In this document: positions 23,495 through 30,761 of the stretch, piece by piece
Layout: every line of letters starts with the position of its first letter
Numbering within the stretch: the stretch's first letter is position 1
From: Chloroflexota bacterium
GTDB lineage: Bacteria > Chloroflexota > Dormibacteria > CF-121
Direction of reading: 5' to 3'
Assembly: GCA_005882775.1 (NCBI GenBank)
Contig: VBDY01000127.1
Span: forward strand, 1 to 38,625
Length of the DNA stretch: 38,625 nucleotides
Program-made: the position numbers and the translations under genes
The notes under the pieces: model-generated
Database searches by the model: none
The model's input: only the letters and a program-made list of their open reading frames with translations
What the model was told of the DNA's origin: nothing

Positions 23495-23924
23495 GGTCAG
23501 CCTCACCGCTGTCGAGTAGCTGCCGGGCCGCCCTGAGGACCTCGGGGTTGTGGTTGCTCTCGCTCCCAATCATGCGGCTGGCCCAGTCGCACGCCTCGCA
23601 GGCTCGCGCCAAGCGGTCCCGGATGGACACAGCGGTGTCCGGCCCAGTCATCGGCCGCAGGCGCAGCGCCTGGTAGTAGCCGGTCTGAAAGATCTTGCGC
23701 GATTGGTTGGCCACGTCATCGAGGCCGTTCCCGTCGGAGAGTTCCTCGGCAGCCGCCCGGAGCCGGCCCGCGGCTCGAAGGGCGGACTCGGCCACATCGA
23801 TCAGGACGACCGTGTAGTCAGATGGGGCGAGGCGGGTCGGTTGCCCCAGCACCCGGTAGGCCCCCCAGAGGAAAGCTGCCGCAACCAGCAGCAGGAAAGC
23901 ATAGAGAAAGATCGCCCCTGACAT
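23430..23924 (-). CDS. Small membrane-anchored protein of unknown function
   Basis: I do not recognise this 164-residue protein. It starts MSGAIFLYAFLLLVAAAFLWGAYRVLG, a single N-terminal helix, then a mostly helical soluble part (VVLIDVAESALRAAGRLRAAAEELSDGNG, RDRLARACEACDWASRMIG, LRAARQLLDSGEADLRGSIAAL). It starts 14 bases after infA on the same strand and so probably shares its transcript. The last 65 bases overlap the epimerase gene on the other strand. Both reading frames look genuine up to their stops, although the Pro-rich tail (RPPAGAPTGNNPP) may be an unselected extension. Confidence 0.65.
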   Translation of the reverse strand: MSGAIFLYAFLLLVAAAFLWGAYRVLGQPTRLAPSDYTVVLIDVAESALRAAGRLRAAAEELSDGNGLDDVANQSRKIFQTGYYQALRLRPMTGPDTAVSIRDRLARACEACDWASRMIGSESNHNPEVLRAARQLLDSGEADLRGSIAALRPPAGAPTGNNPP

Positions 23925-23938
23925 TGGTCAGGAACAGC

Positions 23939-24247
23939 CTACTTGTAGCGAAAGATGATCCGTCCGCGGGTCAGGTCGTAGGGCGAAAGCTCCACCCGGA
24001 CTCGATCACCGATCAGGATCCGGATGTAGAACTTGCGCATCTTTCCCGATGTGTAGGCCAGGATGGTCTGCCCGGTCTGGAGCTTGACCTTGAACATGGC
24101 ATTGGGGAGCGGTTCCACCACCTCGGCATCCATCTCGATGGTTTCTTCCTTGCCGGCGGGAGTTTCCTTCGCCTCCAGCGTGTCGATGCCAGGACGGAGC
24201 GTGGTGGGGCCGCCTCGCTTCTTCGGATAGCTTCGCTTCTTACGCAA
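23939..24247 (-). CDS. infA: Translation initiation factor IF-1 with basic N-terminal extension
   Basis: IF-1 binds the ribosomal A site with IF-2 and IF-3 during initiation. The OB-fold core is clear: [13 protein letters not shown]-like [35 protein letters not shown], then [23 protein letters not shown]. Normal IF-1 has about 72 residues. Here the frame stays open upstream, and a TTG at 24247 adds about 32 residues ([19 protein letters not shown]). I prefer this start because TATCAT, one mismatch from the -10 consensus, ends nine bases before it. The track's TTG at 24301 lies upstream of that box. It is not in a ribosomal-protein operon, which is unusual. A small membrane protein gene follows. 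Confidence 0.88.
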   Translation of the reverse strand: MRKKRSYPKKRGGPTTLRPGIDTLEAKETPAGKEETIEMDAEVVEPLPNAMFKVKLQTGQTILAYTSGKMRKFYIRILIGDRVRVELSPYDLTRGRIIFRYK

Positions 24248-24256
24248 ATCGTCGCC

Positions 24257-24262
24257 ATGATA
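24257..24262 (-). promoter_or_regulatory. -10 box (TATCAT) of infA
   Basis: TATCAT differs from TATAAT by one base and ends nine bases before the TTG proposed for infA, with no Shine-Dalgarno between. It faces the promoter of the biotinyl-protein gene, whose start lies only 44 bases from the infA start, so the two promoters overlap. Confidence 0.45.
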
Positions 24263-24277
24263 ACAGCACGTCCGTGA

Positions 24278-24283
24278 GAGAAT
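24278..24283 (+). promoter_or_regulatory. Weak -10 box (GAGAAT) for a leaderless GTG start
   Basis: GAGAAT matches four of six consensus bases and is seven bases before the GTG of the biotinyl-protein gene. No ribosome site is present, consistent with a leaderless transcript. The spacing is the same as for pycB. Confidence 0.35.
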
Positions 24284-24290
24284 CGCGCAC

Positions 24291-24500
24291 GTGGTGATCA
24301 AGGCCGAGCTGGCCGCGAATGTATGGAAGGTGCTGGCAAGCGAGGGTCAGCGCGTCCAGACGGATGAGACCCTCATGATCCTGGAGTCGATGAAGATGGA
24401 AATTCCGGTGACGGCGCCCAGCACGGGCAGCGTGAAACGGATTCACGTCAAGGAGGGCGACACGGTCCAGGAAGGCCAGGCGCTGGCCGAGCTGGATTAG
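24291..24500 (+). CDS. Stand-alone biotin/lipoyl attachment domain protein
   Basis: The 69-residue product is nothing but a biotinyl domain: [20 protein letters not shown], then [21 protein letters not shown], then [17 protein letters not shown]. The Lys of ESMKME is the expected attachment site. Such mini-BCCPs serve acyl-CoA or pyruvate-type carboxylases that lack a carrier domain. No carboxylase gene is adjacent; the one in this window already has its own biotinyl domain. The start is GTG, and a second GTG follows immediately. It stands alone, divergent from infA and convergent with a zinc-ribbon gene. Confidence 0.88.
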   Translation: MVIKAELAANVWKVLASEGQRVQTDETLMILESMKMEIPVTAPSTGSVKRIHVKEGDTVQEGQALAELD

Positions 24501-24507
24501 GGCTAGG

Positions 24508-24693
24508 TCAGGCCGCCAGGGCGGTCTGCTGCGGCTGCGACTGGTGCGGGGCAAAGAAGGCGATGCCCATGACGGACATTCCGCGCTTGCAGAACTTGCA
24601 GATGGTCACCGTTACCAGCTCCTGCCGCGCCCAGCGCCGGACCTCCCGCCGCCCGCAACCCTGGCACACCAGGTCAAACATCATGTCGGCCAT
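24508..24693 (-). CDS. Small zinc-ribbon protein
   Basis: The 61-residue product reads MADMMFDLVCQGCGRREVRRWARQELVTVTICKFCKRGMSVMG. Two CxxC knuckles (CQGC near 10-13 and CKFC near 32-35) suggest one bound zinc. The hydrophobic tail (GIAFFAPHQSQPQQTALAA) is not conserved-looking. The function is unknown. I chose the ATG over the track's TTG two codons upstream because GGGGAGG lies six bases before it. The neighbour on the other strand ends seven bases away. Confidence 0.7.
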   Translation of the reverse strand: MADMMFDLVCQGCGRREVRRWARQELVTVTICKFCKRGMSVMGIAFFAPHQSQPQQTALAA

Positions 24694-24794
24694 AAACAAC
24701 CTCCCCGCTGCGTCGTTAGCGCGAACGTACCACCGCGGGGGCCCGCCAGCCGTGACGGTCCGGCGACGGCCGGGTAAGAAACGATGAAGTCCCT

Positions 24795-25661
24795 TCAGGG
24801 GGTGGCGAGCAGTTGGTCGATCGCGGCCTTGACCTCATCCGTGGCGGTAGGTCCCTCGAAGCGGGCTCGAATGATCCCCTTGGAATCGATAAGGAAGATC
24901 CAGGGTTCGGTTTGGAGCCGCCAGTCAAGGACGGTCTGGGCGAATTGACGTTTGGTCGGGTCGGGTTTGTAGTCGCGGTAGATCTCGACGTGGATGAAGG
25001 CCAGGCGGCCCTGGTAGGCAGGCTCGAGCGACTGCACCACCTTGACCTCTGGACCGCAGGTCGCCGTCTGGCAGAAGGCCGGCGTGGCGAAGATCACCAG
25101 CGTCGGGCGCTGCTGGGCGATCGCGTCGGCGATCGAGATCTGGTGCATGTCGTCCGGCGGAGTCCCGCTGTCGATAGTGCTGACGTCCGAGACGTCTTTG
25201 GCTGTCGGATTGTGGCTGCGCGGGGCGGGCTGCCCGACCGCGGGCACGACCGGGTTCGCGACCACGTTGAAGGGCAGGTGAATCACCGCATGCGCCCCGT
25301 CGGCCGCCCGCTGCGCGGTGATCTCCGCCAGCCAGCTGCCGGCGATGTCGAACTTCAACCGGGCCACATAGACGCCCTTGCCCTCGAGCCCCTCTCCTTT
25401 GAATGGGGCGTCTGCCTGGCCGCGCATCTGGGAGCCGCTCGCGGCGCCCAGGTAGAAGGCCCGAACGTGGACGGTGGCGTCGTTGACCGGTGTGTTTTGC
25501 TCGAGGATGCCAAGCGGCAGGCGCTGGTCGCCGACCACGACTTCGGAGGCGACGATCTCACCCTGCAGCCCGGGAGTCGGCTGGGTGCCGGCGGTGTCGG
25601 TTCCCACCCCGCAGGCGGCGAGCAGGCAACCGAGCGCCAGAGCCGCCAGAGGGCGCCTCAC
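24795..25661 (-). CDS. Lipoprotein with thioredoxin-like domain
   Basis: The 288-residue protein begins MRRPLAALALGCLLAACGVG, a lipoprotein signal with lipobox LAAC and the modified Cys near 17. An N-terminal beta-rich domain (about 30-135) precedes a thioredoxin-like domain (VFATPAFCQTATCGPEV, FIHVEIYRDYKPDPT, TEPWIFLIDSKGIIRARFEGP). The usual CxxC is replaced by C-x4-C, so redox exchange of the classical kind is doubtful. The GTG I chose overlaps the upstream stop as GTGA. The track start nine codons earlier would spoil the signal peptide. It is anchored outside the membrane. It is likely cotranscribed with the metalloprotease gene upstream. Confidence 0.82.
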   Translation of the reverse strand: MRRPLAALALGCLLAACGVGTDTAGTQPTPGLQGEIVASEVVVGDQRLPLGILEQNTPVNDATVHVRAFYLGAASGSQMRGQADAPFKGEGLEGKGVYVARLKFDIAGSWLAEITAQRAADGAHAVIHLPFNVVANPVVPAVGQPAPRSHNPTAKDVSDVSTIDSGTPPDDMHQISIADAIAQQRPTLVIFATPAFCQTATCGPEVKVVQSLEPAYQGRLAFIHVEIYRDYKPDPTKRQFAQTVLDWRLQTEPWIFLIDSKGIIRARFEGPTATDEVKAAIDQLLATP

Positions 25662-26812
25662 GCGGCTGCGCGCAGGCGCTCCACCCACATGGACGGCCGC
25701 TGGATCTCGGCCATGGTAGGCAACGACTCGGGCCCCCGCCAGACTCGCTGCAGCAGCTCGTCCCCGCCGGAATCGCGGACCTGGCGGCAGAAGCGTTCGC
25801 CGAGCACGTACTGGCGCATCTTCATCTCCAGGCCGGTCAGGCGGAGAAAGGCTTTCTCCAGCGGGGTGCGCTCCCGCAACCTGCGCTGATAGGCGGCCTC
25901 GAGCATGGCGAAATTGGGTAGTTGGCGGCTGCCGACGTCATTCATCACCAGGTTGCTGTAACCCTCGAGCAGGCTCATCACCGCCTGGATCTTAGAGATC
26001 GCCTTCCACTGCTGGCTCACCCCCACCGTCATGGTGCGAACCAGCTCCCAGGTGGTCGGGCGATGGCCTTCGCCCAGCCGGCCCAGCAGGATCTCGCGCA
26101 GGAGCCCTTCGAGGTAGCTCTGCAGCCAGGGATGTGCCCGGAACTCCCAGGCGTGAGTGAGCTCGTGCATGGCCAGCCAGCGGCGGAGCTCCTCTACGGG
26201 CAGCTTGTCCTTGTCCGCCCATGCCTGCACGTTCGGCTCAACCAGGATCAATGAGGTTGTCTCGACGGGCTCCCGACCAAGGAGGGCGGGATCGTACTGG
26301 CCGAGAACACGCCGGGCGAGCAAGCCCAGCATCAGGCCGAGGTAGCGAGTCAGCGTCCGCTGCCCGAAGCCGACCAGCAAGGAGCCGGGCAGCAAACGCT
26401 CGAGGTTCTCGAGTGGCTGGAACATCTGCCGGAAGATGCGGATGTTGAACCGGACCCACTCGCGGCGTCCGACCGGTTGCAGGCTCGGATAGAGCTGGCT
26501 GCCGGAGGCGGCCGTGCCGGTGCCGAGAGCCTGTTCCAGCGTAGCGGCGAGCTCGGCGCCAAGCGCCCGATACGCCTGGACCTGGGCTGGGCTGAACTCA
26601 CGATCGCGATCCTCACCGCACCGGCGAAGGGCGCCTTCTTCCACCCGGGCCCAATCGATCAGCTGGGCCTGCTGATCCCGGGGGCGGACCAGCTCTCGCA
26701 GGACCACGGCTCCGACCCCGATGACGACGCCCCAGGCGACCGCCCGGCCGGGCCGGCGCGGCGACCGCCTCATGGCTGCAGCCAGGACTCGTGTACGCGA
26801 TGAAGCGGACAA
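25658..26812 (-). CDS. DUF2342-family zinc-dependent metalloprotease-like protein
   Basis: The 384-residue protein matches the DUF2342 family, also listed as a zinc metalloprotease or F420-biosynthesis-associated protein in Actinobacteria. The HEXXH motif is HELTH in RRWLAMHELTHAWEFRAHPWLQSYLEGLL (about 225-253). LILVEPNVQAWADKDKLPVEEL comes before it, and LRERTPLEKAFLRLTGLEMKMRQYVLGERF after it. One hydrophobic segment near residues 25-40 (AVAWGVVIGVGAVVL) may anchor it. No protease activity is proven for the family, to my knowledge. The start is TTG; an ATG 13 codons later is an alternative. It overlaps the lipoprotein gene by four bases. Confidence 0.83.
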   Translation of the reverse strand: MSASSRTRVLAAAMRRSPRRPGRAVAWGVVIGVGAVVLRELVRPRDQQAQLIDWARVEEGALRRCGEDRDREFSPAQVQAYRALGAELAATLEQALGTGTAASGSQLYPSLQPVGRREWVRFNIRIFRQMFQPLENLERLLPGSLLVGFGQRTLTRYLGLMLGLLARRVLGQYDPALLGREPVETTSLILVEPNVQAWADKDKLPVEELRRWLAMHELTHAWEFRAHPWLQSYLEGLLREILLGRLGEGHRPTTWELVRTMTVGVSQQWKAISKIQAVMSLLEGYSNLVMNDVGSRQLPNFAMLEAAYQRRLRERTPLEKAFLRLTGLEMKMRQYVLGERFCRQVRDSGGDELLQRVWRGPESLPTMAEIQRPSMWVERLRAAA

Positions 26813-26829
26813 TCAGGCATGGGCCAATC

Positions 26830-26835
26830 ATTCTA
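26830..26835 (-). promoter_or_regulatory. -10 box (TAGAAT) upstream of the DUF2342 gene
   Basis: The minus strand reads TAGAATGATTGG, one mismatch from the consensus, 17 bases before the TTG start. The predicted leader would be about 11 bases with no ribosome site. No good -35 is present. Confidence 0.4.
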
Positions 26836-26950
26836 CGGCCTCACTCGCGCGTGATCCGACACGCGCTTTGGGCCGGCAGGCACGGCTCGGGCCTTTATTG
26901 GCCCTCGCCTCCGGGGGCGATCCGAGGCTGGCGCTCCCCCGGGGCGACTG

Positions 26951-26977
26951 CTAGCACTCTCCGCCTAGGAGTGCTAA
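26951..26977 (+). promoter_or_regulatory. CIRCE operator (HrcA-binding site) of groEL
   Basis: CTAGCACTC and GAGTGCTAA form the nine-base inverted repeat with a nine-base spacer that defines CIRCE, with one mismatch in the left arm. HrcA represses heat-shock genes at this site. The -10 box TAAAAT overlaps its right end, so bound repressor would block the promoter. No hrcA is in the window. Confidence 0.95.
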
Positions 26978-26980
26978 AAT
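26975..26980 (+). promoter_or_regulatory. -10 box (TAAAAT) of groEL
   Basis: TAAAAT differs from TATAAT by one base and overlaps the right arm of CIRCE. The transcript would start near 26987, leaving a leader of about 60 bases with GGAAGGAGG before the ATG. The rest of the 236-base gap back to the DUF2342 start has no gene. Confidence 0.6.
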
Positions 26981-27048
26981 TCGGTTACCAACCGTCGGAA
27001 AATCTCGGACCGCGCACATCTTAGCTATATCAGGAAGGAGGACGATTT

Positions 27049-28659
27049 ATGGCGAAACAACTCGCATATGACTCGGACGCCCGGCAGGCGCTCAAGCGAG
27101 GCGTCGACAAGGTGGCTGACGCCGTACGAATTACGATCGGCCCCAAGGGCCGCAACGTCGTGCTCGACAAGAAGTTCGGCTCCCCCACCATCACGAACGA
27201 CGGGGTCACCATCGCCAAGGAGATCGAGCTGGAGGATCCCTTCGAAAACATGGGCGCCCAACTGGTCAAGGAAGTGGCGAGCAAGACCAACGACATCGCG
27301 GGCGACGGCACCACCACCTCGGTCGTGCTGGCCGCTGCCATCATCGGTGATGGACTTCGCAACGTCACCGCCGGCGCCAACCCGATGTTGCTGAAATCCG
27401 GTATCCAGAAAGCCGTAGATGAGGTAGTCAAGGCGATCAAGGAACAGTCAGTCCAGATCTCTGATCGCGAGAAGATCGCCCAGGTCGCCTCGATCTCGGC
27501 CGCCGACCCGGCGATCGGCGAGAAGGTTGCCGACGCGATGGAGAAGGTCGGAAAGGACGGTGTGATCACGGTTGAGGAGTCGAAGGGCATCGAAGACGAG
27601 CTGAAGCTCGTAGACGGGATGCAGTTCGACAAGGGCTACATCTCCGCGTACATGGTCACAGACACCACCCGGATGGAAGCGACCATCGAGGATCCCTACA
27701 TCCTGATCACCGAGAAGAAGATCTCTGCCGTGGCAGACCTGCTTCCCGTGCTCGAAAAGGTCGTGCAGAGCGGCCGGCCGCTGCTGATCATCGCCGAGGA
27801 CGTCGAGGGCGAGGCTCTCGCTACCCTGATCGTCAACAAGCTGCGCGGCACATTCACCGCGGTCGCCGTCAAGGCGCCCGGCTTCGGCGATCGCCGCAAG
27901 GCCATGCTTCAGGACATCGCGATCCTGACCGGCGGCCAGGTGATCTCGGAAGAGCTCGGCCTCAAGCTGGACGCGGTCCGGCTCGACCAGCTGGGCAAGG
28001 CCCGGAAGGTGAACATCACGAAAGACGACACGACGATCGTCGAGGGCGGAGGCAAGCAGGATGACATCAAAGGCCGGATCAACCAGATCAAGGCCGAGAT
28101 CGAGAAGAGCACCTCCGACTGGGACAAGGAGAAGCTTCAGGAGCGGCTGGCCAAGCTCGCCGGAGGCGTCGCCGTGATCAAAGTTGGCGCAGCGACCGAG
28201 ACCGAGCTTAAGGAGAAGAAGCACCGGATGGAGGATGCCGTGTCGGCCACCCGGGCCGCCGTCGAGGAAGGGATCGTTCCGGGAGGCGGCGCGGTACTGG
28301 TTCACTCCATCAAGGCGCTCGACAAGCTCAAGCTCGAGGGCGACGAAGCCACCGGGCTCCAGCTCGTGCGGCGGGCGCTAGAAGAGCCCCTTCGCCAGAT
28401 CGTGAACAACGGCGGCTGGGAAGGCTCGGTGGTGGTCGAGAAGGTCAAGAGCCTCGCCAGGGGCATGGGCTTCGACGCCAACAAGGGTGAATACGTCGAC
28501 ATGGTCAAGGCGGGGATCATCGACCCCACCAAGGTGACCCGGTCGGCGCTGCAGAACGCGGCGAGCATCGCTGCCATGCTGCTGACCACCGAAGCGCTCG
28601 TCTCCGATATCCCGGAGAAGAAGGCGCCAGCGCCGGCGCCGTCGATGCCGGACTACTAG
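27049..28659 (+). CDS. groL: Chaperonin GroEL (Cpn60)
   Basis: GroEL is the 60 kDa ring chaperonin that folds proteins with GroES and ATP. The 536-residue protein begins [44 protein letters not shown]. It has [11 protein letters not shown], the ATP-binding and hinge segments, [23 protein letters not shown], and [15 protein letters not shown]. The C-terminus is [14 protein letters not shown], not the usual Gly-Gly-Met repeats that line the cavity floor. No groES lies in front or behind in this window. Transcription is CIRCE-controlled, and a strong GGAAGGAGG precedes the ATG. A hairpin terminator follows directly, so it is a single-gene unit. Confidence 0.97.
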   Translation: MAKQLAYDSDARQALKRGVDKVADAVRITIGPKGRNVVLDKKFGSPTITNDGVTIAKEIELEDPFENMGAQLVKEVASKTNDIAGDGTTTSVVLAAAIIGDGLRNVTAGANPMLLKSGIQKAVDEVVKAIKEQSVQISDREKIAQVASISAADPAIGEKVADAMEKVGKDGVITVEESKGIEDELKLVDGMQFDKGYISAYMVTDTTRMEATIEDPYILITEKKISAVADLLPVLEKVVQSGRPLLIIAEDVEGEALATLIVNKLRGTFTAVAVKAPGFGDRRKAMLQDIAILTGGQVISEELGLKLDAVRLDQLGKARKVNITKDDTTIVEGGGKQDDIKGRINQIKAEIEKSTSDWDKEKLQERLAKLAGGVAVIKVGAATETELKEKKHRMEDAVSATRAAVEEGIVPGGGAVLVHSIKALDKLKLEGDEATGLQLVRRALEEPLRQIVNNGGWEGSVVVEKVKSLARGMGFDANKGEYVDMVKAGIIDPTKVTRSALQNAASIAAMLLTTEALVSDIPEKKAPAPAPSMPDY

Positions 28660-28673
28660 GCCGAAACAGCCGA

Positions 28674-28708
28674 GAGAAGCCGCCCCGCCGGGCGGCTTCT
28701 TCTTTATT
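28674..28708 (+). terminator. Rho-independent terminator after groEL
   Basis: GAAGCCGCCC and GGGCGGCTTC form a perfect ten-base stem with a four-base loop (CGCC), followed by TTCTTTATT. This is the clearest terminator in the window. It begins 17 bases after the groEL stop. Confidence 0.93.
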
Positions 28709-28721
28709 CACCGGAAGCGCT

Positions 28722-28727
28722 TACGAT
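28722..28727 (+). promoter_or_regulatory. -10 box (TACGAT) for a leaderless GTG start
   Basis: TACGAT matches four of six consensus bases and lies seven bases before the GTG of the SAM hydrolase gene. It begins 14 bases after the groEL terminator tract, so a new promoter must lie here. No ribosome site is visible. Confidence 0.45.
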
Positions 28728-28734
28728 TGCCGAG

Positions 28735-29487
28735 GTGCTCACACCCAGCGGGATAGTCACGCTGCTGACCGACTTCGGGACCGAGGACGCCTACGTCGCC
28801 GCGATGAAAGGCGCCATCCTGACGGCGAACCCGAGGGCGAACATCGTGGACGTCAGCCACGCAGTCAGCGCCTTCGCCATCGCCCAGGCGGCTTATCTCC
28901 TGGATAGCGCCTGGCACTCGTTTCCGGCCGGGACGGTGCACCTGGTGGTGGTCGACCCGGGGGTCGGCGGGATCCGCAGAGGCCTCGCATTCCTGTCCGC
29001 CGACCATTACTACGTGGGACCCGACAACGGGGTCTTCAGCTTCATCGGCGAACCGCCAAGCCGGGCTGTCGAGCTGGCAGCTGGCGGGCATGCCAGCGCC
29101 ACCTTTCACGGCCGGGATGTCTTCGGCCCGGCCGCCGGACGAGTCTCCGGCGGTACGCCCCTCAAGGAGCTCGGCCGGATATCCAATCACGCCCTGGTGC
29201 GCCTGCCGGAAATAGCGGCGGTAAAGGTCGGGGAAGCCTGGCAGACCCTCGTCCTGCATTGCGACCATTTCGGCAACGTCGTCACCAACCTTCCTCCCCG
29301 AACCGTCAAGAGCCTGCGGGCCGTGAATGGCACCCGGCTGCGGCCGGTGCGGACCTACGAGGAGGGAGAGCCGAACGAGTTGCTGGCCCTCCTTGGGAGC
29401 AGCGGTCGGGTGGAGTTTGCGGTGCGAGAAGCGTCGGCGGCCAACCGGCTGCGGGTAAAGCCAGGGGAAACGCTGCTGGTCACGTGA
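28735..29487 (+). CDS. S-adenosyl-L-methionine hydrolase (adenosine-forming), DUF62 family
   Basis: Enzymes of this family convert SAM and water (hydroxide) to adenosine and methionine. The 250-residue protein has the family motifs IVTLLTDFGTEDAYVAAMKGAI near the N-terminus, IVDVSHAVSAFAIAQAAYLL, HLVVVDPGVGGIRRGLAF, YVGPDNGVFSF, and the C-terminal domain segment LHCDHFGNVVTNLPP. The length is typical. GTG is the start. The stop overlaps the GTG of the next gene (GTGA). The physiological role is not settled for the family. Confidence 0.9.
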   Translation: MLTPSGIVTLLTDFGTEDAYVAAMKGAILTANPRANIVDVSHAVSAFAIAQAAYLLDSAWHSFPAGTVHLVVVDPGVGGIRRGLAFLSADHYYVGPDNGVFSFIGEPPSRAVELAAGGHASATFHGRDVFGPAAGRVSGGTPLKELGRISNHALVRLPEIAAVKVGEAWQTLVLHCDHFGNVVTNLPPRTVKSLRAVNGTRLRPVRTYEEGEPNELLALLGSSGRVEFAVREASAANRLRVKPGETLLVT

Positions 29488-30203
29488 CCTTTCCCAGGGT
29501 CCCGGTTGGCGCGGTACCGACGGCGACGGCAGCTGGCATGCGCCAGGCAGACGCGGAGGCGGTAACCCGATTCGGCGTCGAGCCGATCCAGCTGATGGAG
29601 GCGGCCGGTCTCCAAACCGCTCGACTGGTTGCCTCCCTGTTTGGAGGCGTCGATGGAAAACGGATTGCCGTCGTCAGCGGCTCGGGAAACAATGGCGGCG
29701 ACGCCATGGTGAGCGCCCGCTACCTCCGGCAGCGCGGCGCCCGGGTAAGGGTCGTCGGGATACAGCCCAGCAGCGAAACCTCGCTATCCGCCCGTCATCT
29801 GCGCACAGTCCAGTCGCTCGGCATCGACTGGACGGACGCCCGAGCCGCGCCGATCGAGCTGGATGCGGACGTTATCATCGACGGGCTTCTAGGTACGGGC
29901 GTACGCCTGCCCCTACGACCCCTGGAAGCGAGGCTGATCGAGGCCATCAACCGGGCGAGTGCTCCGGTCGTAGCCATCGACATACCGTCGGGCCTGGAAG
30001 CGGATACCGGCGCCGGAGCGGACCATTGCGTCAAGGCCAGCTTCACCGTGACCCTGGGTCTGCCCAAGCCGGGCCTGCTCGGCAGCAAGGCTGCTGGACG
30101 AGTCTTCCTGGCCGATATCGGGCTTCCCGCGGACCTTTTCAGAGATGATCAGGCTGCAATTCGCGCCATATTCGCCCTGGGAGACCTGGTCGAATTGGTG
30201 TAG
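29484..30203 (+). CDS. nnrE: NAD(P)H-hydrate epimerase (YjeF N-terminal domain protein)
   Basis: The enzyme epimerises the damaged nicotinamide cofactor (R)-NAD(P)HX to the S form for repair. The 239-residue protein is only the YjeF N-terminal domain: MRQADAEAVTRFGVEPIQLMEAAG, VVSGSGNNGGDAMVSARYLRQRGARV, DVIIDGLLGTGVRLPLR, AIDIPSGLEADTG, and VTLGLPKPGLL. The C-terminal dehydratase domain (NnrD) found in many bacterial fusions is missing, so it must be separate. The track begins it 75 codons upstream inside the SAM hydrolase gene. I chose the GTG that overlaps that gene's stop as GTGA. The two enzymes form an operon. Confidence 0.9.
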   Translation: MTFPRVPVGAVPTATAAGMRQADAEAVTRFGVEPIQLMEAAGLQTARLVASLFGGVDGKRIAVVSGSGNNGGDAMVSARYLRQRGARVRVVGIQPSSETSLSARHLRTVQSLGIDWTDARAAPIELDADVIIDGLLGTGVRLPLRPLEARLIEAINRASAPVVAIDIPSGLEADTGAGADHCVKASFTVTLGLPKPGLLGSKAAGRVFLADIGLPADLFRDDQAAIRAIFALGDLVELV

Positions 30204-30206
30204 ACT
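30201..30206 (+). promoter_or_regulatory. -10 box (TAGACT) before the second sigma gene
   Basis: TAGACT matches four of six consensus bases and overlaps the stop of nnrE (TGTAGACT). The ATG of the sigma gene lies 27 bases later. No strong ribosome site is seen; a leader of about 20 bases would result. Confidence 0.35.
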
Positions 30207-30233
30207 GCACGCGTCTAAGCCGACGTTGCAGTA

Positions 30234-30761
30234 ATGGATCAGGTTCACGTCCAGGCACCGGCCGGTCGCTCGCGTGCGCACACGCTGGAGCGCGAGTTCT
30301 ACGCTGATTTTCCCCTCCTGGTGAACTACGTGGCTCGCCTGACCGACAGCATGGACCATGCTCCCGGCATCGCTTGCGAAGCCATGCGTCTCGCTTTCCA
30401 CGATCCGCGCTCGCACGCAAACCAGGCCTTCCCCCGGGCGGAGATCTATCGGATCGCGACCGAGCTGAGCCGTCGGTCGCTCAAGCCCCGCAGGTGGTTT
30501 CGGCGCCGGCGGTCGACCGGCGTGGTACTGGAGGGCTTTCCCCGGCAGGAGGCGAGCCGCGCCCTGCGCAAAGACACGATTCAGCGAGCCCTGGCGGCCA
30601 TGCCGCTCGACGCCCGGGCGGCCGTCCTGCTCCGGGATTTTGTCCGACTCTCCTATGAGGAGCTTTCGGAGGTCCTCGACATTCCCGTTCGCAAGCTGGT
30701 GCACACGCTCGACCGTAGCCGCGCCGAGCTGGGGGAGATTTATGACTACATCAAGTTCTGA
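30234..30761 (+). CDS. Divergent ECF-like sigma factor
   Basis: The 175-residue protein resembles ECF sigma factors in size and in region 4: TIQRALAAMPLDARAAVLLRDFVRLSYEELSEVLDIPVRKLVHTLDRSRAEL, a clear helix-turn-helix with the usual R-A-x-L ending (about 117-168). Region 2 is degenerate. HAPGIACEAMRLAFHDP replaces the D-x-x-Q-E core and no SSWL box is seen, but basic segments (RRSLKPRRWFRRRRS) are present. It lies directly upstream of an overlapping gene for a zinc-binding membrane protein, which supports the sigma/anti-sigma call. It could instead be a sigma-like regulator that no longer melts DNA. Confidence 0.75.
   Translation: MDQVHVQAPAGRSRAHTLEREFYADFPLLVNYVARLTDSMDHAPGIACEAMRLAFHDPRSHANQAFPRAEIYRIATELSRRSLKPRRWFRRRRSTGVVLEGFPRQEASRALRKDTIQRALAAMPLDARAAVLLRDFVRLSYEELSEVLDIPVRKLVHTLDRSRAELGEIYDYIKF

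Noticed and set aside
27448-28305. A 285-codon minus-strand ORF inside groEL
   Set aside because: Antisense shadow caused by high third-position GC; the groEL frame is intact and fully conserved.
29259-29483. N-terminal extension of the nnrE frame in the ORF track
   Set aside because: It is an out-of-frame read of the SAM hydrolase gene; the GTGA overlap start gives the normal YjeF N-domain length.
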